This document shows positions 26,301 through 34,461 of a DNA stretch of 64,000 nucleotides, piece after piece. Each line of letters opens with the position of its first letter. Position 1 is the stretch's first letter. Source of the DNA: Pedobacter namyangjuensis (GTDB lineage Bacteria; Bacteroidota; Bacteroidia; Sphingobacteriales; Sphingobacteriaceae). A program made the position numbers and the translations under genes. The notes under the pieces were generated by a model, which saw only the letters and a program-made list of their open reading frames with translations, made no database searches and had not been told where the DNA came from. The stretch lies in the NCBI RefSeq assembly GCF_003313325.1, contig NZ_QMHQ01000001.1:868001-932000 (forward strand). Reading direction: 5' to 3'.

Positions 26301-27376
26301 TTGAGGTTTTTTAATAACTGCCCGAAGCTGAATAGCTGATGTTCATAAGCATCTAAAAAAATAGATTTACTTTTTTTCAAATATTCCAAGAACGTATTAT
26401 TCGGGTCAATTTTGCTTCTTATTGGAAGAATGTTTACGCAATGCCCAACCAATTCCTGATTATCGGTGGCAAGTTGTCCGGCTGCAGGTAGGCCCACCAC
26501 AATATCACTCTGTTTAGTTTGTTGCGACAAGAAAATTTCGAAAAGACTTAACATCGTGTTAACCAAACTGCAACCAGCTTTAGCCCCGGTTTTTTTTATT
26601 TCGCTTACAAATTTTGCAGGTAATTTATAGTCTATTCTAGCCGCTTTGTAGGTTCTAGTTTTTCCACGTTCAAAATCCGTCGGTAAATCTACTAACGGAA
26701 TATCGCCCTTATATAAATTTAGCCAAAAACGTTCAGTTTTTTTAAAATCATCGCTCTGCAAAAACTCAAATTGTTGACTAGCATAATTACTAATTTGTAC
26801 AACTGGTGGTAAGCTTGGCGATAAGCCTTTTTGTAGTGCATTGTACGTTTTGCTTAAGTTTTCTAAAATAATTCCTGTAGACCAACCATCGCAAATTATA
26901 TGATGGATAACGATAGTGAAATAATGTTCTGTTGGTGTAAAACGATGTACATAAACACGAAACAAAGGGCCAATCTGTAAATCAATTGGCATTAGCATTT
27001 GATTCTTGAGAAAGCTGTCGAAAGAGTTAGCTTTTTCCTCTGGCGCTGAAAATTCTAGGTCAACAAATTCAATATCTGCTGTTAAAGATTTGTAAATTAT
27101 AAAGTGTTCGCCATTTGTGCTTACAGAACTTCTTAAAGCTTCGTGTCTTTGTACAACTGTTGAAAATGCATTTTTAAAATCTGGGAGCGAAAAAGGTCCT
27201 GTTAATTTTAACGAAAAGGACTCGTTGTAAGCAAGACTTGCAGCATCTCCGCCAATCATACACGATAGCCAGATTTCTCTCTGCGACTCGTTTATTACGA
27301 CAAGTTTTTCAATTTCCTTACCAGCTTCGAATGGGTTAAAACCAACCGCAGGTGTACTTATTTTTGCGTTAACCAT
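23309..27376 (-). CDS. NRPS termination module: C-A-PCP-TE
   Basis: About 1355 residues when started at ATG 27376, 5 bases after the upstream stop; a longer frame from 27439 would overlap that gene. Domains in order: condensation (HHIICDGWS near residue 160), adenylation (LYTSGSTGKPKG near 626, YGPTETTIW, YKTGD, NAKIDRKA), carrier (LGGHSLLAIK, Ser near 1032), thioesterase (IVHGQG, GYSSGG near 1165). By eye the ten A-domain pocket residues read DILQLGMIWK, one change from the glycine code DILQLGLIWK, so glycine is the predicted substrate. The C domain joins the upstream acyl chain to this residue and the TE releases the product by hydrolysis or cyclisation. No epimerase or methylation domain is seen. 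There is no MbtH-like gene nearby. Confidence 0.92.
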   Translation of the reverse strand: MVNAKISTPAVGFNPFEAGKEIEKLVVINESQREIWLSCMIGGDAASLAYNESFSLKLTGPFSLPDFKNAFSTVVQRHEALRSSVSTNGEHFIIYKSLTADIEFVDLEFSAPEEKANSFDSFLKNQMLMPIDLQIGPLFRVYVHRFTPTEHYFTIVIHHIICDGWSTGIILENLSKTYNALQKGLSPSLPPVVQISNYASQQFEFLQSDDFKKTERFWLNLYKGDIPLVDLPTDFERGKTRTYKAARIDYKLPAKFVSEIKKTGAKAGCSLVNTMLSLFEIFLSQQTKQSDIVVGLPAAGQLATDNQELVGHCVNILPIRSKIDPNNTFLEYLKKSKSIFLDAYEHQLFSFGQLLKNLNFKRDSSRIPLVPIVFNIDMGMSSAVEFDNLTYELISNPRAFETFEIFLNATGTEDALVLEWTYNTQLFKEATINRMVAEFESLLNAFVADPTNTIAQSCLQTANNLQIAASLGANTVIEKTLLNLFKESSSKYANKTALSFNNENLSYAQIANQANSLATLLIEEGVKQGDIVAIATERSAKMLISLLAIMKAGAAYLPLDPEYPQDRIEFMLSDADAKTILLSKKYQHAYQTTAKKLIIEDLWPKLKTTREVTIPVTVIDVAYILYTSGSTGKPKGVQITHQNLANFLTSMQVQPGITEKDCLLAITTISFDIAGLELFLPLIAGAEIILATTEATKDGRLLLSILEEQPVTIMQATPSTWQMMLDSGWKKQLPIKVLSGGEALSKDLAEKLLNLSKQLWNMYGPTETTIWSTIKEILPNQENLTIGKAIQNTQIFIVNDQNKPLAVNEVGEICIGGNGVAKGYLNRRELTDEKFINHFENDKTNSKLYKTGDLGKILANGEILCLGRIDQQVKIRGHRIELGEIEAIIEQQSGIKQAVVKAQEITPGDKRLVAYITVNEDNTSINYETSNNFELSSNAKSIAKEIVVNWKENLKEHLPAYMVPDYFLALESFPLTPNAKIDRKALPSLKLANTKPHTSVGLSPDEKMVAEIWSVVLGVQDLQATDDFFELGGHSLLAIKVMVEIEKKTGTRLPLTVLFDNSTIAGLASHLYSGDQSEHWKSLIPIKTDGKQPPLYIVHGQGMNIIGFRSLAPELDADQPFYGLQAKGLNPDDEPLEDVEEIAAGYIQEMIQGNPQGPYALLGYSSGGVLALEMATQLEAMGKKVSFMGLMDTYVSPNNYKDLFEQKDYKGIASFTANSIRHAFSCLLKFPRRYLRHNKNFILGSLYNYYKKFNPIKPDKANPLYVLDRLQKAHQRALTKYQFKRYAMKVHLFKANNEVWNYVRYGETNGFEPYIDGEIKVINIPLGHLQFFEPPFVKIFAAELKNMLDNINDAS

Positions 27377-27381
27377 AAGAT

Positions 27382-30300
27382 TTAATGCTTGCCGAGTTGA
27401 AGATAATTTGTTTCGTTTTCTGGATCTTGTATAAACCATGCAGGGTTGCCGAATTGATCTTTTCCTAATCTCGCTCCAGCCATTGGTGGGTTATTTCCTT
27501 CAATTACGATAGCCTTCGGGTCGAAAATTTTATCCGTATTAACTGAAGATGGAAAGAAACCGGCCTCAACCATTTCATCCATACCTTCTATAAATGCAGA
27601 TATAATGTCTTCAATATCTGATGCAGAAGTCGCCTCGGTCATAAAACATGGAAAACCATCTAAAATGTGAATACCTTTTTCTCTAAGCAGTACAAAAAGT
27701 AATTCGCTATATGCAAGTTCTTCATGATATTTTACTTTCCACATAGAACCATAATTGGCTACATAAATAGGTAAGTTTCGTTTCTCAAATTCTTTATTTA
27801 AAACTTTTGAAATGTAATTTCCCTTTTCGTTGAGTTCTTTTTGTAATTGTGGCCCCTTTTCCTTCATGTAGCTTAAAGATGCAAAGGCTGAAGCAAGTGC
27901 CAAGGGGTGGCGAACGAAAGTACCTGCAAAATAGGTAACCCCAATTTCAGGGAAAGACGCATCGCCGTAATTCCAAATACCACCATCTAATGCATCCATT
28001 AAATAACTATCGCCAGCAATTACACCTATTGGGATGCCTGCTCCAACAACTTTTCCATAGGCCGCCAAATCTGCTTTAATGCCAAATATTGCTTGTGCGC
28101 CGCCGGGGTGAAATCTAAATCCAGTAATCACTTCGTCAAAAATAAGTACCGACCCAATTTCCTTGGTTACTGTTCTTAATTCTTTAAGGAAATCTACGGG
28201 AACAAACTCAGGTCTTCTACTTTGTATGGTTTCTACTAAAACGGCGGCAATTTCATCGCCTCTTTCTTTAATAATTGCCATAGATTCTGGCGTGCCATAA
28301 TCTAAAACTAAGATGTTTTGTACAGCTTCTGGCATAATACCTGCCGCTGCCGGAAATGATTTTAGTTTCTTTGTGCCACGTACCAAAACCTCGTCAACTA
28401 TGCCATGATAGGATCCCGTAAAAGCAACAATAAGCGAACGCCCGGTAACGGTTCTGGCAATGCGAATACATCCTAAAACAGCCTCGGAGCCTGTACTGCA
28501 TAATGCAGATCGATCAAAACCAGTAAACTCACAAACTAATTTGCTCACAGATGCTGCTAACTCATGCTGAGGGCCAACCTCATAACCTTTTTCTAATTGG
28601 TTTTGCATTGCGTTTTTAATAACATCTGGTTGATAGCCCAACATGTTCGAGCCAAAACCATTTAAGGCATCAATGTATTCGTTTCCGTCAATGTCCCACA
28701 TTCTGCTACCTTTAGATTTGTTAATTACAATTGGGTATATTAACTCTTTGGTGGCAGGTTTAAAACCCGAGACTACTCTTGGGTCAGCCATGTAAGGACG
28801 GCTTTCATTGGTGTATGCCTTACTTTTTGCTGTTTTTATGTTATATCGCTCGCTTAAATTTTTTATAAAATCTTTTTGGCTCGGCGAAATAGTTGTTGAT
28901 TGGCGTTCTATTTTGGGCGTAGCACCAAATGGCTTTTGTATTTCTGCCTTTTCTTCTTGAGATAAACCGTTATCTAAGCTCGGCATATTAACCTTAGCTT
29001 GATTTTGCATTACATTTGGCGTATGCTGAACGGGTAATGGTTCGGGTTGCGAAGCAGTACTTTGACCTTGAAGCAACATTAGTTGTTGTGTTAAAATATT
29101 TAGCTGTTGTGCAATTAAACCTAAAGCAGTATTATCTGCCGTTAACTGTGGTTGCATAACAGAAATGGGAGCATTATAAATAGGTGTTGATACTGTTTTA
29201 GGTTCTGTCTGTATGGTTTCAGGCATATTTCCGTCTAAATAACTTGCCAAACTGCTAATGCTTGCATACTCCTCATTAAGTTTTCTGAACGTAATTGGCA
29301 AATTAAATTTTCGTTTTAATGATGTTGCTACTTGTGTAAGCAACAACGAATCAAAACCAATTTCTAAAAAATTCTGATTGTTGTCTACATCATTCATTTC
29401 AATGCCTGATGCATCTTCAAGCACTTGTTTAATTTCTTGGGTAAGGCGTTCTTTTCTCATGATTGTTTGATCTGAAGTTTTAGCGGAAACCAAATGAGTA
29501 ATTGGATTTTCAGCTAGAGAGGTTTCTGTAAAATTTTGTTTAGGAGTTAGCCAGTATTTCTGTCTGTCAAATTGGTAAGTCGGCAGATCAACAATCTTCT
29601 GGTTGGTATAAAAGGCATCCCAATTAATGTGTACTCCATTATTCCACAAATGCCCTAACGCATTTAATGTAGAGGCTAGAGCATCTTGGTTTTGATCAAG
29701 CGAGTTGATGGCCTTAATTTTTTTCTTATTTGAACTTGCAATTTGTTTAATTAATGTAGTAGTTACAGCCCCTGGTCCAACTTCTAAAAATAAAGGCAAA
29801 TTGTAACTAAGTACAGTTTCTACCGCTTTAACAAACTCAACGGTTTTTCTAAGATGGGTTGTCCAATAATTTGGGTCGATGGCCTGCTCGTCGCTTAAAA
29901 TTTCTCCGGTTACGGTAGAAATAATTTTGATATTTGGTGGTGATAATGAAACAGTGGAAACAACGGTTTTATAATCGTTTATTATCGGGTCCATCATCGA
30001 AGAGTGAAACGCATGGCTAGTAAAAAGTGGCTTATTCGGGATTTCCTGTTGATCCAACAGTTTTGCAAATTCTGCAATTTGGTCTGTCGGCCCTGCTACT
30101 ACGCAAAGTTTAGCGCTATTAACTGCCGCGATAGAAAGATCTTCGGTAAGCAAATTTTTAATTTTACTAGCCTCGTCCCTTACCGATAGCATACTTCCGC
30201 TAGGCAATTGGCTAATCAATAAGCCTCTACTTGAAACTAATTTCAGTCCATCTTCTAAAGAAAACACACCCGCAAAATGCGCAGCTACATATTCGCCTAC

Positions 30301-33300
30301 GCTATGTCCGATAAACATCGTTGGCTGCACTCCCCAGCTCATCCATAATTGGGCCAGAGCGTACGAAGTAACAAATAAAGCGGGTTGTGTATACTTGGTG
30401 TTTTTAAGCTGATTGGACGCTGACTTTACATCGGACGAAGCAAAAATTATGCTCCTAATGTCTTTATCTAAATAGTTTTTTAATATAGTTGCGCACTGAT
30501 CTATTGCAGCTTTGTAAACTGGCTCTTGCTGATATAATGCTAAGCCCATATTTACATATTGCGCACCCTGACCAGGGAAGCTAAAAACGATTTCGTCTGG
30601 AGCTTCTGTTAGTAAATTGGAATCAGAAACTGGGATTTGGTCGGTAAATAATAGATTTACAAGTTGCGATTTTGACTCACACACAGCAAACTTTCTGTGT
30701 TTAAATGTCTCTCTTCCGGCATGTAAAGTATAAGCAATATCGGCTAGCGCTTTGTCGGTATTTTGCTGTAAATCTTTTGCTAAAGCATCTTCAAATTTAG
30801 CCATGCTTTTTGCGTTTTTCGCAGACCAGCTAATTAATTCGAACGGCTTCGATTTGCTAGGTGTATTTTCGTTGTTATCGTAGCTTTCTAATACAACGTG
30901 CACATTTGTACCACCAACGCCAAAAGAACTTACCCCAGCAATACGAGGCTTTTCATCAATCCATTCTGTTAGTTTGGCATTTACGTAAAACGGACTATTT
31001 TTAAAATCTATATGTGGGTTTGGTTTGTGATAACCTAAAGATGCTGGTATCATTTTATGGTGTAGTGCCAAGCAAGTTTTTATAAAACCAGCTACACCGG
31101 CTGCATGGGTTAAATGCCCCATATTACTTTTTATAGAACCTATAGCGCAATATTGGTTTTGATTTTGTTGACCAAAAGCTTCTACTAAGCCCTCAAATTC
31201 TATAGGATCGCCCAATGGTGTTGCCGTTCCATGGGCCTCAATATAAGTGATATCAGTTGCACTAACTTGTGCATCTTTAATTGCGCTGCTTATCGCGTCA
31301 GCTTGGCCTTCGGCGCTAGGAGCGGTAAAACTTCCTTTTCCAGCGCCATCATTGTTAACTCCAATTCCTTTTATAATGGCAAAAATACAATCACCCTCAC
31401 GTTCGGCCGCCTCCAAGGTTTTAAGCACAACAACACCGGCTCCATCGCTAAATAGGGTTCCTGTAGAAGCTGCGTTAAATGGTGTACAATGCCCATCGGC
31501 ACTTAGCATACTGCCTTCTTGATAAAGGTGGCCACTGTTAATTGGTGAGGTAATGCTTGCAGCACCCGCTAATGCTACCTCGCATTGGCCTGCTCTTAAG
31601 CTATTTACCGCTTCGGCAATAGCCAATAAAGATGTAGAACAGGCTGAGTTAACGCTTACGCCCGGGCCTCTTAAGTTTAAATGATACGCAGTGCGAGATG
31701 CAATATAATCTTTTTCATTTACTGACATTGTTTGCACTCTGCCTTGATTCTCTATTAATTCTGGATAGGCTAAAACATTATTCTCGAAATAAGTATTGGT
31801 ACCGGCACCAGCAAATACCCCAATTTTTTTCTTTTCTCTTTGCGAAAGAAGTCCTGTTTTTTCCATTGCTTCCCATGCAATTTCTAAGAAAATGCGTTGT
31901 TGTGGGTCCATCAGTTCTGCAAGTTTTGGATTGATGCCAAAAAATGCTGGGTCAAAAAGATCTGCGTTGTTAATTATCCCTCTGGCTTTAACGTAAGAAG
32001 GGTCATTTTTTACGTTGTCAGGTATGCTCTGATCTAGTGTTTCGGTATCAAAAAATGTTATAGCTTCTTTGCCTTCAACCAATAATTCCCAAAGTTCATC
32101 AATAGTATCTGCTCCCGGAAACCTACCTGCCATACCAATTACAGCAATAGCCGATGATGTGTTTTTTGCGCTAGCTTCGATAGTTGACTCGAGGTTTTTT
32201 CCGGTCGTTTTATCTAGATATTTTGCCAATGCAGCAATTGTAGGTAGTTGGTAAACCTTTGTAATAGGTAGGTTGTATTGGTAGGTGTTTTTTAAAATTG
32301 CAATTGTTCTTTGTGCCAATAAGGAGTTTCCCCCTAACTCGAAAAAGTTGTCATTTACACCTATCTGGTCAATTTCTAGAAAAGTTGACCACACATCATA
32401 AATATTTTTTTCTATCGTAGATTGTGGTTTTTTATAGAGCGAAGCCAACTCAGGGCGTTCTATTTTAATTTGGCAAAGTGCTCGTTTATCGGCTTTGCCA
32501 TTGCTTGTTAGAGGAATTGCTTTTATAGGTACAAAAATTCTCGGAACCATGTACGCCGGCATTTTATCTAACAAAAATTTTAGCAATCTTTGTTGATCTA
32601 TTGAAGTGCTCGATTGATAATAGGCAACCAATTTTTTCTCGCCAAAATTAGTTTCTTTAGCAAGTACAATGCACTGATCTATATTGTCAAATTGATTAAT
32701 GTTACTTGCAATTTCTCCAAGTTCAATTCTAAATCCATTTACCTTAACTTGATCGTCCATTCTGCCTAAATATTCGAATGTTCCATCGGCTAGTAAGATT
32801 GCCAAATCGCCAGAACGGTAAAGTCTTGCGTTTGGATCCGAGCTGAAAGGATCTTGAATAAAGCGTGCTGCAGATAGTTCTGGTAAATTCAAATATCCTC
32901 TAGCCAAACCTTCTCCACCTACATAAATTTCTCCCTCTACGCCAATGTCAGACTTTTCTTTATTTTGATCTAAAACATAAATATATAACGTGGGAATAGG
33001 AGCCCCAACAACACTTTTGCTACTATTTGTGTGTGCTGCTGTAATTTCTTTGTAGGTTGCGTGTACGGTTGTTTCTGTAATACCATACATGTTAATTAGT
33101 TTACAATCGCTGTAGCGTTCTTTCCAAATTTTAAGTTTTGAAGGATCTAATGCTTCACCGGCAAATATGATATATCTTAATTGAAGTGGGAATGTTTGCG
33201 ATGCTAAAATAGATTCTTGAAGAATATAAAAGGCAGAAGGTGTTTGGTTTAGTATGGTAACTTTATGTTCCTGTAGTAGTTTGCCAAATTCTGATGCATT

Positions 33301-33975
33301 TTGAGCAATGTGTTTAGGTACGATTACTAATTTTCCGCCAAAAAGCAAACATCCATACATTTCCCACACCGAAACATCAAAGCAGAAAGAGTGAAATAAT
33401 GGCCACACATCGTTTTCATTAAAATTGTATAATGGCGCTTCATTAAAAAATAACCTAACAACATTATGATGCTCGATCATAACACCTTTTGGAGTACCAG
33501 TAGACCCTGAAGTATAAATAATGTAAGCAAGGTTATCTGGTTGCAAATCAACTTCCGGAAGAGAAGTTGGCATTTTTGTAATTGCATCCCAATTGCTGTC
33601 TATTGAAATGATTTCTATTTCTTGGGCAAGAGAACTAATAAGTTTATTGTTCTCTTCATTGGTAATTATTATTTTGCTTCTGGTGTCTTTTAAAATATAG
33701 GTTATACGCTCACGCGGATATTCTGGATCAATGGGTACGTAGGCACAGCCCGCTTTTAAAATACCCAAGATGCCAACTATCATTTCCATTGAACGGTTTA
33801 GGCAAATAGGGATTAATTCCTCCTTCGTTACGCCATTATTAATAAGGTAATGTGCTAATTGGTTTGAGCGCTCTTCTAACTGCTGGTAAGTTAGCTTCTC
33901 ATTTTCAAATATTAAGGCAATACCTTCCGGCGTTAAATTCGCTTGTTTGGAGAATAAGGCTGAAATCGTATCCAT
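27382..33975 (-). CDS. Hybrid NRPS-PKS with built-in aminotransferase: A-PCP-KS-AT-ACP-AMT
   Basis: 2197 residues. Order: adenylation from residue 1 with no preceding C domain, hence a loading module (IIYTSGSTGTPKG, YGITETTVH); PCP (LGGNSLLAQ, Ser near 548); ketosynthase (VIGMAGRFPGAD near 613, active Cys in VNSACSTSL near 777, EAHGTATPLGDP, SNMGHLTHAAG); acyltransferase (GHSVGEY near 1223, SHAFHSS, the malonyl-type motif); ACP (IGFDSLLL near 1541); a Gln-rich linker; and a class III PLP aminotransferase (about 1690-2160: DEVITGFRFH, AAYGKVVGAG with the PLP Lys near 1974). No KR, DH or ER is present. Predicted chemistry: an amino acid starter is extended with malonyl-CoA and the beta-ketone is transaminated to a beta-amine, as in iturin/mycosubtilin synthetases. 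The starter pocket reads DVWNIAMVHK by eye, closest to the threonine code (8 of 10); this is uncertain. Confidence 0.92.
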   Translation of the reverse strand: MDTISALFSKQANLTPEGIALIFENEKLTYQQLEERSNQLAHYLINNGVTKEELIPICLNRSMEMIVGILGILKAGCAYVPIDPEYPRERITYILKDTRSKIIITNEENNKLISSLAQEIEIISIDSNWDAITKMPTSLPEVDLQPDNLAYIIYTSGSTGTPKGVMIEHHNVVRLFFNEAPLYNFNENDVWPLFHSFCFDVSVWEMYGCLLFGGKLVIVPKHIAQNASEFGKLLQEHKVTILNQTPSAFYILQESILASQTFPLQLRYIIFAGEALDPSKLKIWKERYSDCKLINMYGITETTVHATYKEITAAHTNSSKSVVGAPIPTLYIYVLDQNKEKSDIGVEGEIYVGGEGLARGYLNLPELSAARFIQDPFSSDPNARLYRSGDLAILLADGTFEYLGRMDDQVKVNGFRIELGEIASNINQFDNIDQCIVLAKETNFGEKKLVAYYQSSTSIDQQRLLKFLLDKMPAYMVPRIFVPIKAIPLTSNGKADKRALCQIKIERPELASLYKKPQSTIEKNIYDVWSTFLEIDQIGVNDNFFELGGNSLLAQRTIAILKNTYQYNLPITKVYQLPTIAALAKYLDKTTGKNLESTIEASAKNTSSAIAVIGMAGRFPGADTIDELWELLVEGKEAITFFDTETLDQSIPDNVKNDPSYVKARGIINNADLFDPAFFGINPKLAELMDPQQRIFLEIAWEAMEKTGLLSQREKKKIGVFAGAGTNTYFENNVLAYPELIENQGRVQTMSVNEKDYIASRTAYHLNLRGPGVSVNSACSTSLLAIAEAVNSLRAGQCEVALAGAASITSPINSGHLYQEGSMLSADGHCTPFNAASTGTLFSDGAGVVVLKTLEAAEREGDCIFAIIKGIGVNNDGAGKGSFTAPSAEGQADAISSAIKDAQVSATDITYIEAHGTATPLGDPIEFEGLVEAFGQQNQNQYCAIGSIKSNMGHLTHAAGVAGFIKTCLALHHKMIPASLGYHKPNPHIDFKNSPFYVNAKLTEWIDEKPRIAGVSSFGVGGTNVHVVLESYDNNENTPSKSKPFELISWSAKNAKSMAKFEDALAKDLQQNTDKALADIAYTLHAGRETFKHRKFAVCESKSQLVNLLFTDQIPVSDSNLLTEAPDEIVFSFPGQGAQYVNMGLALYQQEPVYKAAIDQCATILKNYLDKDIRSIIFASSDVKSASNQLKNTKYTQPALFVTSYALAQLWMSWGVQPTMFIGHSVGEYVAAHFAGVFSLEDGLKLVSSRGLLISQLPSGSMLSVRDEASKIKNLLTEDLSIAAVNSAKLCVVAGPTDQIAEFAKLLDQQEIPNKPLFTSHAFHSSMMDPIINDYKTVVSTVSLSPPNIKIISTVTGEILSDEQAIDPNYWTTHLRKTVEFVKAVETVLSYNLPLFLEVGPGAVTTTLIKQIASSNKKKIKAINSLDQNQDALASTLNALGHLWNNGVHINWDAFYTNQKIVDLPTYQFDRQKYWLTPKQNFTETSLAENPITHLVSAKTSDQTIMRKERLTQEIKQVLEDASGIEMNDVDNNQNFLEIGFDSLLLTQVATSLKRKFNLPITFRKLNEEYASISSLASYLDGNMPETIQTEPKTVSTPIYNAPISVMQPQLTADNTALGLIAQQLNILTQQLMLLQGQSTASQPEPLPVQHTPNVMQNQAKVNMPSLDNGLSQEEKAEIQKPFGATPKIERQSTTISPSQKDFIKNLSERYNIKTAKSKAYTNESRPYMADPRVVSGFKPATKELIYPIVINKSKGSRMWDIDGNEYIDALNGFGSNMLGYQPDVIKNAMQNQLEKGYEVGPQHELAASVSKLVCEFTGFDRSALCSTGSEAVLGCIRIARTVTGRSLIVAFTGSYHGIVDEVLVRGTKKLKSFPAAAGIMPEAVQNILVLDYGTPESMAIIKERGDEIAAVLVETIQSRRPEFVPVDFLKELRTVTKEIGSVLIFDEVITGFRFHPGGAQAIFGIKADLAAYGKVVGAGIPIGVIAGDSYLMDALDGGIWNYGDASFPEIGVTYFAGTFVRHPLALASAFASLSYMKEKGPQLQKELNEKGNYISKVLNKEFEKRNLPIYVANYGSMWKVKYHEELAYSELLFVLLREKGIHILDGFPCFMTEATSASDIEDIISAFIEGMDEMVEAGFFPSSVNTDKIFDPKAIVIEGNNPPMAGARLGKDQFGNPAWFIQDPENETNYLQLGKH

Positions 33976-34068
33976 ACAATTTAAGGCGTTAATGAATTGG
34001 TAAATAGGTAAATAGAAAGATTAGCTTGGCTCGATTTTCTATACCCAAAGATAAGATTAAGCTAAATC

Positions 34069-34105
34069 CAAAAATATAGTACAAAAGGGCTAATGCTCTA
34101 GCCCT
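34069..34105 (-). promoter_or_regulatory. Candidate NRPS-PKS promoter with degenerate EPS palindrome
   Basis: On the minus strand GGGCTAGAG (34104-34096) forms an inverted repeat with the following TAGCCCT-type arm (arms 34086-34092 and 34099-34105). A perfect TAnnTTTG box, TATTTTTG (34076-34069), lies 19 nt downstream, one less than in the five clear promoters. The start codon at 33975 is about 93 nt further on. A second perfect -7 box (TATCTTTG, 34053-34046) lies closer to the gene. The motif is weaker than the others because TTG is GAG. Confidence 0.4.
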
Positions 34106-34367
34106 GCATTTTAAAATGGCTTAGCTAACAACCAAAGGTTGTGTGCGAATAGAATTAGCCTGGCTAGTTTTTAGTCTAAAACCAAATTTGTTCTACTAGG
34201 TGGAATTTTAAACTGATAAAAATGCCGAGAGCGGGGAAACGCGTAAATCTGTATAAAAAATAACCTAATAAATCAGTAGAGCGGGTCATTTAAAAGTTTT
34301 CCTAATTTCACAATACGGCATTTGCTTTAACTACAAGGTTTTTCGTGTTAAAAATTTTAGTCTTAAA

Positions 34368-34404
34368 GGGCTATTGATGAGATTGCGTGGATGTTGCTCC
34401 TTTG
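34368..34404 (+). promoter_or_regulatory. Motif-containing promoter of EPS operon 2
   Basis: AAAGGGCTATTG ends at 34376. CTCCTTTG (34397-34404) follows after exactly 20 nt and keeps TTTG of the -7 consensus. The preferred start of the Wzc gene (34462) is 57 nt downstream. The left arm of the palindrome is not well conserved here. This is within the 486-base divergent gap 33976-34461, the rest of which holds the NRPS promoter candidate and no gene I can see. Confidence 0.6.
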
Positions 34405-34461
34405 TATAAAGAAAAATATTTTTTATCACTGTGTTTTGAAAAGAACACAATCATCCCAAAA

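Noticed and set aside
28800-29300. Possible gap or frameshift between ACP and aminotransferase
   Set aside because: The frame is continuous. The low-complexity Gln/Pro-rich stretch is a linker, as in other aminotransferase-containing PKS proteins.
22617-33975. NRPS-PKS operon as a recent horizontal insertion
   Set aside because: No integrase, transposase, flanking repeat or tRNA target is seen and base composition by eye matches the neighbours. The possibility is not excluded but has no direct support.
34387-34461. GTG start 25 codons upstream of the Wzc gene
   Set aside because: It lies within the predicted promoter (-7 box at 34397-34404); ATG 34462 fits the family N-terminus.
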